Made by a program: the position numbers and the translations under genes
Shown here: positions 31,456-40,463 of the stretch, piece after piece
Layout of the letters: the number at the start of each line of letters is the position of its first letter
Position numbering within the stretch: the first letter of the stretch is position 1
Notes under the pieces: generated by a model
What the model was told of the DNA's origin: nothing
The model's database searches: none
What the model saw: the letters and a program-made list of their open reading frames with translations, nothing else
From: CBDFKU01 sp965248975
GTDB taxonomy: Bacteria; Chloroflexota; Dehalococcoidia; Lucifugimonadales; JAGWBF01
DNA length: 64,000 nt
Reading direction: 5' to 3'
NCBI GenBank assembly: GCA_965248975.1
Contig: CBDFKU010000020.1
Coordinates: 248,001 to 312,000 of the forward strand

Positions 31456-33483
31456 ATGGCCGACGTCGACAAGCTACGCAACATCGTGCTTCTATCCCAC
31501 AATGGAGCGGGGAAGACCTCCGTCGCCGAAGCTCTGCTCTTCAACACCAAGGCCGTCACCAGGATCGGCGATGTCCAGGACGGCAACACCGTCTCGGACT
31601 ACGAGCCCGAGGAGGTGAAACGGGCCAGCAGCATCCAGACCACACTGTTGCCCTGCAACTGGCGTGACCACAAGGTGAACTTGCTGGATACCCCCGGATA
31701 TGACGACTTCGTTGGTGAGGTCATATCGGCGTTGCGGGTGGCCGATGGGGCCGTCATCGCCGTGGCCGCCAACTCGGGAGTGGAACTTGGCACCGAGCGA
31801 GCCTGGGAACGGTGTGAAGCTCAGGGGGTTCCTCGAGTCTTTCTCATCAACAAGATGGATCGCGAGAACGCCGACTTCCAGCGCGCGCTGGGAAACATTC
31901 AAGATGTCTTTGGGAGGAAGTGCGTCCCCTTCCAGCTGCCTGTAGGCTCGGAGCAGAGCTTCAAAGGCGTAGTAGACCTGCTTCAGCCGCCGGCTGAGAT
32001 CCCCGACGAGGTTGCCCAGGATGTGTCCGATGCCCGGGAACGTCTCATCGAGGGCGTGGCAGAGACCGATGATGACCTGGCCACTAGGTACCTGGAAGGG
32101 GAGGAGCTGACATCAGAGGAGATAGTGTCTGCTGTCAAGAAGGCGGTCCTGTCCGGCTCCATCGTGCCGGTGCTGGCAGGCTCGGCCACGATGAACCTGG
32201 GCATGGAGGAGCTGCTGGAGGCCGTCATCGAGTATTTGCCTTCTCCGGCGGAAGGGGAGCAGTCCCAGGTCACCAAGGCCGGGACCACGGATGTGGAAGA
32301 GATGTCCCCGGACCCCTCCGGACCCCTGGCCGCCTTTGTCTTCAAGACCACCGCCGATCCCTTCGTGGGCAAGCTCTCACTCTTCCGGGTGTACCGGGGC
32401 ACGTTCCGCAGCAACTCCGAGGTGTGGAACCCGGCCCGTGAGCAGTCGGAGCGGGCAGGCCAGCTCTACTTCCTGCGTGGAAAGAATCAGGAACAGGTCT
32501 CCGAGGTGGGCCCGGGGGACATCGGCGCCGTGGCCAAGCTGTCGGCCACGGTGACCGGCGACGCTCTATGCCAGCGGGAGCGCGCTGTCGCCTTCGAGCC
32601 GATAGCCTTCCCGGTGGGCTACCACACTGTCTCGGTCTCACCCAAGACCAAGGCCGACGTCGACAAGATGTCCAATGCCCTTGCCCGCATAATCGAAGAG
32701 GACCCCAGCATGCGATTCTCCAGGGAGCAGGACACCTCCGAGACCCTCGTCTCGGGTCTGGGCGAAACCCACGTCGAGGTGGCCGTGGAGAGGATGCGGC
32801 GCAAGTTCGGCACTGAACTGGAGATTCAGCTACCCAAAGTCCCTTACAAGGAAACCATTACCGCCGTAACCAGAGCCGAGTACAAACACAAAAAGCAGAC
32901 GGGAGGCCACGGCCAGTACGGCCACGTTCTGCTGCGCCTGGAGCCCCTCGATCGAGGGCAGGGGTTCGAGTTCGGCGAGGAGGTGGTGGGGGGCTCCGTC
33001 CCCAAGGAGTATATCCCCGCCGTTCATAAAGGCATCCTAAAGACCCTTCAGGAAGGAGTCGTGGCCGGCTTCCCGCTGGTGGACTTGAAGGCCGTGCTCT
33101 ACGACGGCACCTTCCACCCCGTGGATTCCTCGGGCATCTGTTTCGAGATCGCCGGCTCCTACGCCCTGCGTAAGGGCGTGTCCGAGGCGCAACCCCAGCT
33201 CCTCGAGCCCATCATGAAGCTGGTCGTGACCGTTCCCGACACCTTCAACGGCGACGTGATAGGCGATATCAACGGCAAACGGGGGAGGATCATTGGAATG
33301 ATACCCCAGGGAAGAGAAACAGTCATCGAGGCCGAGATTCCCCAGGCCGAGATACTGCGCTACGCCACCGACCTGCGGTCCCTGACCCAGGGCCGCGGCA
33401 GCTTCGCAGTCGAGTTTAGCCACTACGAGGGCGTGCCCCAGCATATCAGCCAAAAGGTGGTGGAAGAGGTCAAAAAAGGCTAA
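31456..33483 (+). CDS. EF-G-like translational GTPase (paralogue)
   Basis: 675 residues with all five EF-G domains. The G motifs are divergent: G1 SHNGAGKTS (canonical AHIDAGKTT), G3 DTPGYDDF (canonical DTPGHVDF, with Tyr in place of the catalytic His), G4 NKMD. The C-terminal domains IV and V are complete (YKETITAVTRAEYKHKKQTGGHGQYGHVLLRLEP, EPIMKLVVTVPDTFNGDVIGDINGKRGRIIGM). It is a stand-alone gene, not next to rpsL/rpsG/tuf, and fits the EF-G-like/FusA2 paralogues of uncertain role. ATG 31456 after GGGAGGTGG was chosen over a GTG at 31444. A strong terminator follows. Confidence 0.9.
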   Translation: MADVDKLRNIVLLSHNGAGKTSVAEALLFNTKAVTRIGDVQDGNTVSDYEPEEVKRASSIQTTLLPCNWRDHKVNLLDTPGYDDFVGEVISALRVADGAVIAVAANSGVELGTERAWERCEAQGVPRVFLINKMDRENADFQRALGNIQDVFGRKCVPFQLPVGSEQSFKGVVDLLQPPAEIPDEVAQDVSDARERLIEGVAETDDDLATRYLEGEELTSEEIVSAVKKAVLSGSIVPVLAGSATMNLGMEELLEAVIEYLPSPAEGEQSQVTKAGTTDVEEMSPDPSGPLAAFVFKTTADPFVGKLSLFRVYRGTFRSNSEVWNPAREQSERAGQLYFLRGKNQEQVSEVGPGDIGAVAKLSATVTGDALCQRERAVAFEPIAFPVGYHTVSVSPKTKADVDKMSNALARIIEEDPSMRFSREQDTSETLVSGLGETHVEVAVERMRRKFGTELEIQLPKVPYKETITAVTRAEYKHKKQTGGHGQYGHVLLRLEPLDRGQGFEFGEEVVGGSVPKEYIPAVHKGILKTLQEGVVAGFPLVDLKAVLYDGTFHPVDSSGICFEIAGSYALRKGVSEAQPQLLEPIMKLVVTVPDTFNGDVIGDINGKRGRIIGMIPQGRETVIEAEIPQAEILRYATDLRSLTQGRGSFAVEFSHYEGVPQHISQKVVEEVKKG

Positions 33484-33507
33484 CGTTTCCCGATGAAGGC
33501 GGCCTGT

Positions 33508-33557
33508 GGTGGGGATGGGGGTTGCACCCAGCGCAACCTCCATCCCCACCGTCCTTT
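33508..33557 (+). terminator. Intrinsic terminator after the EF-G-like gene
   Basis: An 18-bp stem (GGTGGGGATGGGGGTTGC pairing with GCAACCTCCATCCCCACC, one G-T pair) with a 7-base loop, followed by GTCCTTTTCG. It lies 25 bases after the stop. Confidence 0.85.
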
Positions 33558-33731
33558 TCGTAGCAACGGGACCCGGAGGAGTCAGCCCGCAATGACCCGA
33601 CGGAACGGTTTCCTTGTACCGTTGGTATTGCCATGCATATAATTGGGGATAACATCCGTGGACCATGGCCGGTGAAACCGGCAGCCTTCGATCTGCCAAT
33701 TGCGTCGCCGGGTTGAAAAAGGAGCGGTAAG

Positions 33732-35135
33732 ATGCCCGTCAAGACGAAGCCGAATACCATCGGGGATCTGCGCCAGAGCCGCTACAAGGTGCTCCCAGTG
33801 CGTGAGGAGCTTCGGAAAAACCTGGTGACCAAGCTGCGGAGTGGGGAGACCCTGTTCCCCGGCATAGTGGGCTTCGACGATACGGTCCTGCCCCAGCTGG
33901 AGAACGCTGTGCTGGCGGGGCAGGATATCGTGCTGCTGGGCGAGCGCGGCCAGGCCAAGTCCCGTCTGATCCGCCAGCTGGTCAGCCTGCTGGACAATGA
34001 GATACCCGTCGTGGCGGGCTGCGAGATAAACGACAACCCCTACAAGCCCATCTGCCAGGCTTGCCGAGACAGGGTGGAGCAACACGGAAACGACGTGGAG
34101 GTCGCCTGGCTGCCCAGGGAGGCCCGGTACTCGGAGAAGCTGGCCACACCCGACATATCCATTGCCGACCTGATAGGCGAGGTCGACCCCATCAAAGTGG
34201 CCGAGGGTCGCTACCTGTCCGACGAGCTTACCATCCACTTCGGCCTGATCCCTCGCACCAACCGGGGAATCTTCTCCATCAACGAGCTGCCTGACCTCGC
34301 CGAGCGTATCCAGGTGGGCATGTTCAACCTGATGGAAGAGCGAGACGTTCAGATCAAGGGCTACCGCATCCAGCTACCCCTGGATGTGTACGTGGTGGCC
34401 ACCGCCAACCCCGAGGACTACACCAACCGGGGGCGCATCATCACTCCCCTCAAGGATAGGTACGGCGCACAGATACGCACCCACTACCCCCGGTTCATCG
34501 ACGACGAGATCGCCATAATGGAGCAAGAGCGGTCCCGGTTTCCCAACGAAAAGGACATCTCCACCCCCCAATACATGAGGGAGGTTATAGCCGAGATCAC
34601 CGCCCTGGCCAGACGCAGCTCCGACATCAACCAGCGCTCGGGCGTCAGCGTGAGAGTGTCCATCGCCAACTACGAGACGATCATCGGGAACGCCATGCGC
34701 CGCGCCATCCTCCAGCGTGAGAAGAAGATTAGCCCCAGGATAAGCGACCTGCCGTATATCGTGGCCTCCTTCTCGGGCAAGATTGAGCTGGAGACCTTCG
34801 ACGAAGGACGCGAGACCAAGGTCATGGAGGATCTCTCCAAGAAGGCCGTGCTCAACGTTTTCAAAGCCTACTTCCATCCCAGTGAGCTGGAGTCCGTGGT
34901 CCAGCAGTTCGAAGAGGGCTTAATGGTAGAGACGGGAAGTGAGCTGCCCTCCAAGGGATACATGGACGTTGTCAAAGCAGTGCCCGGGCTCCGGGAGGCT
35001 TTGGACCGGCTGGGGTGCGATGGGAGGCCGGAACTGGTCGCCTCCGCTACCGAGTTTATCCTGGAGGGACTCCACCTGAACCGTAAGCTTAACCGTAACG
35101 ATGTGGAGAACGGGTTCCGTTACAGCGGCGGCTAG
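33732..35135 (+). CDS. MoxR/magnesium-chelatase-like AAA+ ATPase
   Basis: 467 residues. Walker A is GERGQAKSR, Walker B reads GIFSINELPDLAERIQVGMFNLMEERDVQIKGY (Asn in place of the first acidic Asp), sensor 1 is VATANPEDYTNRGRIITPLKDRYG. A pair of Cys (PICQACRD) lies in an insert after Walker A. Such ATPases normally work with a von Willebrand A protein encoded next door, as chaperones or metal-insertion machines. No such gene follows here: IS630 copy 2 begins inside the stop codon. The stop TAG (35133-35135) consists of target TA plus the first G of the element, so the protein is unchanged. ATG 33732 lies after AAAGGAGCGG. Confidence 0.85.
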   Translation: MPVKTKPNTIGDLRQSRYKVLPVREELRKNLVTKLRSGETLFPGIVGFDDTVLPQLENAVLAGQDIVLLGERGQAKSRLIRQLVSLLDNEIPVVAGCEINDNPYKPICQACRDRVEQHGNDVEVAWLPREARYSEKLATPDISIADLIGEVDPIKVAEGRYLSDELTIHFGLIPRTNRGIFSINELPDLAERIQVGMFNLMEERDVQIKGYRIQLPLDVYVVATANPEDYTNRGRIITPLKDRYGAQIRTHYPRFIDDEIAIMEQERSRFPNEKDISTPQYMREVIAEITALARRSSDINQRSGVSVRVSIANYETIIGNAMRRAILQREKKISPRISDLPYIVASFSGKIELETFDEGRETKVMEDLSKKAVLNVFKAYFHPSELESVVQQFEEGLMVETGSELPSKGYMDVVKAVPGLREALDRLGCDGRPELVASATEFILEGLHLNRKLNRNDVENGFRYSGG

Positions 35136-36357
35136 TACTCAGTCAACTCGGTGTTGGTAATTATTTAAGAAATCACTCAAAGTTGCTACCCTTTGGGAAG
35201 ACAGAATCTACCCAAGGGGTGGCAGTGATGGGACGACGGGAAAAGTATAGGGTGCGCTTGGACCAGGAAGACCGGGAACAACTCCAGCAATTGATTCGAA
35301 GTGGGAAGAGCCGGGCTCGTGTGATGACCCGGGCGAGGATTCTACTAAAGAGCGATGAGGGTTGGAAGGCTCCCAAGGTGTCTGAGGCCTTGGACGTCTC
35401 CGTAGGCACAGTGTTCCGCATCAAGCGGCGTTTCGCTGAAGAGGGCATGAAGGGGGCTTTGCTGGAAAGGCCCAGGCCCAGGCCACGGAGGAAGCTGGAC
35501 GACAAGGGAGAGGCCCACCTCATCGCCCTGGCCTGCAGCGCCGCGCCGGAGGGCCACGACCACTGGACCCTGCGGCTGTTGGCCGGGAAAGTGGTAGAGC
35601 TAGGGTTGGTGCCCTCCATGTCCCATGAAGGCATCCGCAAGCGGCTCAAAAAAACGTTCTTAAGCCGTGGCAGAAGAAGGAATGGTGTATTCCTAAGGTG
35701 AGCGCCGACTTTGTGGCAGCCATGGAGGATGTGCTGGACCTGTATGCCGAGCCCTATGACCCCCGGCGGCCGGTGGTCTGCTTTGACGAGACCTCGACTC
35801 AGCTGTTGAGCGAGCCACGGCCGCCCCTCCCAGCGAAGCCGGGACAGCCGCGGCGACAGGACTACGAGTACCGAAGGGAGGGCACCCGGAACCTGTTCCT
35901 GACCTGCGAGCCGCTGCAGGGCTGGAGACACGTGGCCATCACCCAGCGGCGGACCCAGCAGGACTTCGCCCGTCAGATGCGTTGGTTGGTGGATGAGGCC
36001 TACCCGGAGGCCCCGGTGGTGCGAGTTGTTCTGGATAACCTGAACACTCATCGCCCGGCTTCCCTGTACGAGGCCTTTCCTGCCCCTGAGGCCCGGCGTA
36101 TCGTAAAGCGGCTGGAGTTCCACCACACCCCCAAACACGGCAGTTGGCTCAACATGGCGGAGATCGAGTTCAGCGTCCTGGCCCGATCTTGCCTGAGGAG
36201 GCGTGTCCCCGATGAGGCTGCCCTCCGCCGAGAAATTCAGGCCCTGGAGGGGGAGCGAAACGCCGCCCGAGCCTCTATCCATTGGCGCTTCAACACCCAA
36301 GATGCTAGGGCGAAACTCCATCGGCTATATCCTTCAAATCACAGGTTGACTGAGTAC
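35135..36357 (+). mobile_element. IS630-family insertion sequence, copy 2
   Basis: 1,223 bp, identical to 5961-7183 and in the same orientation. It is bounded by TA at 35133-35134 and 36358-36359 in a CTAG target, with the same 13-base terminal repeats. The identity shows recent transposition. Direct repeats 29 kb apart could recombine, but the segment between carries essential genes, so loss should not be viable. Confidence 0.95.
35228..35701 (+). CDS. IS630 transposase, first frame (copy 2)
   Basis: Same 157-residue DNA-binding frame as in copy 1, with the same A7 run (35648-35654) before the anomalous tail. That both copies keep the same break indicates it is a working feature of the element and not random decay. 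Confidence 0.85.
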   Translation: MGRREKYRVRLDQEDREQLQQLIRSGKSRARVMTRARILLKSDEGWKAPKVSEALDVSVGTVFRIKRRFAEEGMKGALLERPRPRPRRKLDDKGEAHLIALACSAAPEGHDHWTLRLLAGKVVELGLVPSMSHEGIRKRLKKTFLSRGRRRNGVFLR

Positions 36358-36360
36358 TAG
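35653..36360 (+). CDS. IS630 transposase, second frame (copy 2)
   Basis: DDE half as in copy 1 (CFDETS, LDNLNTH, AEIEFSVL). Its stop TAG at 36358-36360 is the duplicated host TA plus the host G, that is, the remains of the MoxR gene's original stop codon. Confidence 0.88.
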   Translation, partial: NVLKPWQKKEWCIPKVSADFVAAMEDVLDLYAEPYDPRRPVVCFDETSTQLLSEPRPPLPAKPGQPRRQDYEYRREGTRNLFLTCEPLQGWRHVAITQRRTQQDFARQMRWLVDEAYPEAPVVRVVLDNLNTHRPASLYEAFPAPEARRIVKRLEFHHTPKHGSWLNMAEIEFSVLARSCLRRRVPDEAALRREIQALEGERNAARASIHWRFNTQDARAKLHRLYPSNHRLTEY

Positions 36361-36399
36361 TGGTCCAGCTCCGGCGACTATACGGCGAGAGGTGTGAGA

Positions 36400-37059
36400 A
36401 TGCTCCAAGGGTTTGAGAGCCTCACGGTGCGGCAACAGGTGGAGATGCTGCAGGTGTTCACCGGGCTGGAGACGACGAACCGCTACAGGGTGCTGGACCC
36501 TGACGGAAACGACCTGATGTTTGCCTACGAGCAATCGGGTTTCCTGGGCCGGCAGTTCCTCGGCGGGCATCGCCCCCTGACCCTGAATTTCATCGACGGT
36601 GAAGGCCGGCACCTGATGGTGGCGAAGCGCAAATTCTTCTGGTTCTTCTCCCACCTGGATTTCTACTCTCCTGAAGGCAGCCCTCTGGGAGGCATGATCC
36701 GTAGATTTAGGATCATCGGGCGCCGGTTCGACGTTTACGACGATCATGAGCAGGTGGGCAGCATACACGGGCCCATACTGAGACCCCACACCTTCTGGCT
36801 TCGCAGGGAGGGGAACGATCTGGCCAAGATCACCAAGCGTTGGAGCGGACTCTCGCGGGAGGTGTTCACCACGGCCGACACCTTCAGCGTGGAGTTCACC
36901 GACCAGATGGCCTCCGAACCCCTGCGCTGGCTGATCCTTGGATCGGCCCTGGCCATAGACCTGGACTTCTTCGAGAGACGGGGCCACAGAGGCATCGGCT
37001 TCGGCGCTTTCGGCATAGGAGGCCCGGGGAGAGGGGGCTTCAGCGGTCGGGGCTTTTAA
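36400..37059 (+). CDS. Phospholipid scramblase/LURP-one-like protein
   Basis: 219 residues with the scramblase-like beta-barrel pattern: NRYRVLDPDGNDLMFAYEQSGFLGRQFLGGHRPLTLNFIDGEGRHLMVAKRKFFWFFSHLDFYSPEGSPLGGMIRRFRIIGRRFDVYDDHEQVGSIHG. A hydrophobic stretch (LRWLILGSALAIDLDFF, ~183-199) is the buried C-terminal helix of this fold. The final ~20 residues are Gly/Phe/Arg-rich. Bacterial members have no proven function. ATG 36400 lies 43 bases after IS630 copy 2. The gene may once have been co-transcribed with the ATPase upstream; the IS now separates them. Confidence 0.8.
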   Translation: MLQGFESLTVRQQVEMLQVFTGLETTNRYRVLDPDGNDLMFAYEQSGFLGRQFLGGHRPLTLNFIDGEGRHLMVAKRKFFWFFSHLDFYSPEGSPLGGMIRRFRIIGRRFDVYDDHEQVGSIHGPILRPHTFWLRREGNDLAKITKRWSGLSREVFTTADTFSVEFTDQMASEPLRWLILGSALAIDLDFFERRGHRGIGFGAFGIGGPGRGGFSGRGF

Positions 37060-37093
37060 CCTAGACTAGAGTTAGATATCTATCAGGTGTTGG

Positions 37094-38746
37094 ATGGAAC
37101 GAATGGCACCATACCTAATTCTGGTGACAATTGTCCTGCTAGCGATGGGCGCCGCCTGCAGCACGACTGAACCTTCCCCGACTCGTACACTCATGCCTTC
37201 GCCGACAACCGAGCCGACGGCCACGCTGAGCCCGACAGCCACCCATAAGCCCACTCCCGCCTCTACACCGACAATCACGCTAACGCCGAAGCCTGAAACC
37301 ACACAGGAGGGTACACCAGCTCTAACGCTATCGCCGACTGCTAAGCCACCTGATATTAAGGTGCAACGTGCCGCAAGGATCAGCGAACCTACCTTGGCAA
37401 AGAGTGTAGACCCGGGCACGCTGGAACCGATAGAGGCAACCTCTACTTTCACTCCGCTGACACCGAAGATCCGCTTCGTTTTTCAAGTTATCCGGTCCCC
37501 GCGGTACGAAGATAGCGACCCGATGGGTGCTGTTAGAAAGTGAAGGAAACTTTGTACTCGAGGAACTTGCGACTGTTACCTTTACGTTAGATGAGGACGT
37601 TGAAGTCTCCAGTTGGTTCAGCTTGGCCCTTAACTCAGATTCTGCGGGGTGGCGCACCGGAGAGTACCAGGTGGGCCTCACCGTTAATGGCAAGGATGGT
37701 GTTATGCTATTCTTTTCGGTAGAATCGCCCCCGCCCAGCACGAAGCCCCAAACTTCACTCGGAAGAATGCTGGCAATGATCCCTGACAACCCATCAATGC
37801 GTTGGCCTCATGTGTCTTTCCAGAACCATGAGGAGGCAAGGCGAGCGTTCGGTTTCGAGGATGTACGTAGTGCAGGTGATTACGATGAACTGTCTTCGGA
37901 ACAACAGGATTTGTGGAATCGTAACGTGGAAGTGTTAATCCTTCGACATGCGGACATGGTCCTCAACAATCGCGAGCACGGCTCACAGGAGCAATGGCGG
38001 GAGATCTTTGGCTACAGCTACTTTGAGATTAGCGCCTCTATACCGCTGCTTCTCGGCCCCCATGTCCTGGAAGGCGATTTCAATACTGACTTGATCTCCA
38101 CTAAGCTGGCTGAGCTGGATTACGAAGAGAAGGAGTACCTGGAGACCACCTACTACAGCAGGGGGGACGATGACAGGATAGATTTCAGCAACCCAGGTAG
38201 CGTGCTTGCGATAACCAAAGCAAACCGAATCGCGGTCTTGGAGGGCACCATAATACATTCCTCCAGCACCGAGGAGATGGAACTGATGTTGGAAGCTTTG
38301 AAGGGCAAAGTCAGTACCCTTGCCGATAACCGGGCCTACGCTACGCTGGCTCTCGGCATGGGGCCGATCCTTTATGCAAGCCTCATAACATCTGTCAGCC
38401 TGGAGAGGGATCTGTTACAGCCTGTTTTCATCGAAGACTTGGAGGCTGCACGGGAGGAACTCAGCTTATGGAACGAGCTTCACGACTATCACCTGGCAGC
38501 GATCGGATACCGGTCTGATGGCGAATGTCGATTCATGGTCGCTGCCCTGTACTACGAAGACCCGCAACTGGCCGAGGAAGATGAAGAGGAGTTCAAGCGA
38601 CGCTCGCAGAATTATGGGTCTGCCAGGGATGAACCCCTGGCGGGTAAGATATGGTTAGATTGCTCCTCCACCATACTAAGCAACGAAGACGGATCCGTTC
38701 TCACCGTCGACTGCGAACTAGCGCCCGCAGCCAATGCTGATTCAAG
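37094..38746 (+). pseudogene. Exported lipoprotein-like gene, frameshifted and truncated by the IS3 element
   Basis: The first frame (37094-37543) has a lipoprotein-type signal (LILVTIVLLAMGAACSTTEP) and a Pro/Thr/Ser-rich wall or linker region (~residues 24-100). At a T5 run (37479-37483) the frame goes wrong. With one T fewer it reads KIRFVFKLSGPRGTKIATRWVLLESEGNFVLEELATVTFTL and enters the second frame. That continues as a ~400-residue region with EQQDLWNRNVEVLILRHADMVLNN and SKTEEMELML-like helices. The second frame runs into the IS3 left end at 38747 and finishes in IS sequence at 38885, so the true C-terminus is lost. Codon use is AT-richer than the neighbours, suggesting transfer. Function unknown. 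Confidence 0.75.
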
Positions 38747-38758
38747 TGGACCCCATCA

Positions 38759-39694
38759 TCAGGACAGCGGTGAGGCTAAAATAAGAGAGTCTACCGCTGG
38801 GGTGTCTCGTAAACCTTCATCCGATTGTAAGGCTCGTGGAAGTTCCAGTAAACACCTTTGGGGGCTCACTGCATGGAACACCTGACCCGGTGACCGATAG
38901 CCCAGGGCTTGATGGGGCCGCTCTTGGTTGTAGAAGGCCAGATAAGCCCCAATCCCTTTTCTGGCCTCAGTCCCATTTTGGTATGCCTTCAGGTACACCT
39001 CCTCGTACTTGATGCTGCGCCACAGCCGTTCCACGAAGACGTTGTCCATGCACCGGCCCCTGCCGTCCATGCTCACTTGAACGGCTTGCGCCAGCAGCAT
39101 GCTGGTGAAGGCCTCGCTGGTGAACTGGCTGCCCTGGTCGGTGTTGAAGATCTGTGGCCGACCCTTGCTCAAGGCCTCTTCCAGAGCCGCAACACAGAAG
39201 TCTACCTCCAGGGTGTTGGACAGCCGCCAGGCCAGCACGTAGCGGCTGTGCCAGTCCATGATGGCCACCAAGTAGAGGAAACCCCGAGCCATGGGTATGT
39301 AGGTGATGTCGGTGGCCCACACCTGGTTGACCCGGTTGATCTCCAGCCCCCTGAGCAGGTATGGATAGACCTTATGCCCTGGGTTTGGCTTGCTGGTGTT
39401 GGGACGCCGGTAGATGGCCTCCAGGCCTATCAGCTGCATCAGCCGGCGGACCCGCTTGCGGTTGACCTGGTGTCCGTGATTGCTGAGCCAGGCAGTCATC
39501 CTTCTGGATCCGTAGAAAGGTGTCTTCAGGTACTGTTGGTCTATGAGGGCCATCAACTCCAAGTCCTCGGCGCCGGCCTCGGTTGGCAGGTAGTACAACG
39601 AGGAGCGGCTGATACCCAGCAAGGCGCACTGGCGCACCAGAGACAGCTTAGGTTCTTCTCGGTCAATCATGGCCCGGCGTTGGGACCGGCTCAC
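38759..39694 (-). CDS. IS3-family transposase OrfB (DDE integrase core)
   Basis: 311 residues. HTH_21-type helix (QCALLGISRSSLYYLP), then the rve core: VNQVWATDITYIPMARGFLYLVAIMDWHSRYVLAW (first Asp), PQIFNTDQGSQFTSEAF (second Asp) and VFVERLWRSIKYEEVYLKAY (Glu). The catalytic triad is intact. It begins at a GTG overlapping the OrfA stop (GTGA). A T6 run just upstream could allow a -1 shift to make OrfAB, as in other IS3 members. Confidence 0.92.
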   Translation of the reverse strand: MSRSQRRAMIDREEPKLSLVRQCALLGISRSSLYYLPTEAGAEDLELMALIDQQYLKTPFYGSRRMTAWLSNHGHQVNRKRVRRLMQLIGLEAIYRRPNTSKPNPGHKVYPYLLRGLEINRVNQVWATDITYIPMARGFLYLVAIMDWHSRYVLAWRLSNTLEVDFCVAALEEALSKGRPQIFNTDQGSQFTSEAFTSMLLAQAVQVSMDGRGRCMDNVFVERLWRSIKYEEVYLKAYQNGTEARKGIGAYLAFYNQERPHQALGYRSPGQVFHAVSPQRCLLELPRALQSDEGLRDTPAVDSLILASPLS

Positions 39695-39975
39695 AACCCG
39701 AAGCTCCGTGACAAAAAATCCCGTTCCACCTTGAGCTGCCCAATCTGTTGGTAGAGTTGGGCAGTGAGGACCTCTTGGTCCTTCTCCTGGCGTCCAGCAC
39801 CATTTTCAAAGAGGTGCGGCGCCCCCTGAGTCAAGGCCTTCTTCCAGGCATGGATCTGGCTCGGGTGGACTTCAAACCGGCTTGCCAGCTCTGCAATGGT
39901 GTGCTCCCCCCGGAGCGCGGCCAAAGCCACTTTGGCCTTGAAGACTGGGCTGTGCTTCTTACGTGTTTGCTTCAT
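39691..39975 (-). CDS. IS3-family transposase OrfA
   Basis: 94 residues: KKHSPVFKAKVALAALRGEHTIAELASRFEVHPSQIHAWKKALTQGAPHLFE (HTH_Tnp_1), then a leucine-zipper-like helix (LTAQLYQQIGQLKVERDFLSRSFGL). The ATG follows GGAGCAGGAC. It provides end-binding when fused to OrfB. Confidence 0.9.
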   Translation of the reverse strand: MKQTRKKHSPVFKAKVALAALRGEHTIAELASRFEVHPSQIHAWKKALTQGAPHLFENGAGRQEKDQEVLTAQLYQQIGQLKVERDFLSRSFGL

Positions 39976-40049
39976 GTCCTGCTCCTTCTTTCCGTCCTAT
40001 TTTAGGAGCGGGACTCTCTCTTAGCCACCTGTCCGAATTTTGGGGTCCA

Positions 40050-40463
40050 CCTCACACATGGGACCAGGCCTTGTCGCGCCTGGGGATGCCCTGTTTTTCT
40101 TGAAGGACCCAAGCAAGCTCTGAACTGAACAATGGCCTCAAGGAAGAGTGTCGAATCCCTGGTAGATCCCGTTTATGCTCGGGGAGGTGGTGGTCGTTGA
40201 GGTTCTGGACAGCTGCCTTGACCTCTCTAGCCTTGCAGCCTTTCCTTATAACAGTATTAGTGAACGGTTCTTTTACAATGTCTTGTGATTTCTCTATCTC
40301 GTTAGGGAATGAGTTGACTCATCGAACTCCAGGAGAAGCTGCCCAGCAGTAAATAGTAGCTTAGATTATTGCCTTTTAGGGGCCGGCGCCCTTGCGTTGC
40401 GCCCGAAAATGATATAATTAGTTCACTACGGGACCAACGGGAGCGGGAGTAAGGGGACCAAAC
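40050..40463. other. 414-base gap after IS3: possible minus-strand coding remnant and htpX leader
   Basis: No intact gene. On the minus strand a frame of ~90 codons without a recognisable start (about 40329-40053) reads EIEKSQDIVKEPFTNTVIRKGCKAREVKAAVQNLNDHHLPEHKRDLPG and ends just at the IS3 boundary. It could be a gene fragment; I cannot assign it. The last ~80 bases hold the htpX promoter. Confidence 0.3.
40410..40418 (+). promoter_or_regulatory. Extended -10 promoter for htpX
   Basis: TGATATAAT (TGnTATAAT), with a loose TTGCGT at 40392-40397 (15-base spacing). It is ~46 bases before the htpX ATG. Confidence 0.6.

Larger units (their letters stand above)
38747..40049 (-). mobile_element. 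IS3-family insertion sequence
   Basis: 1,303 bp, transposase on the minus strand in two overlapping frames. The ends are inverted repeats beginning TGGACCCCA, with further matches inside (GGACAG, GGCTAA, AGAGAGTC). The flanks (CAAG on the left, CCTC on the right) show no target duplication. This means either an old insertion whose flanks have changed or a rearranged one. It truncates the lipoprotein-like gene. Confidence 0.9.
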
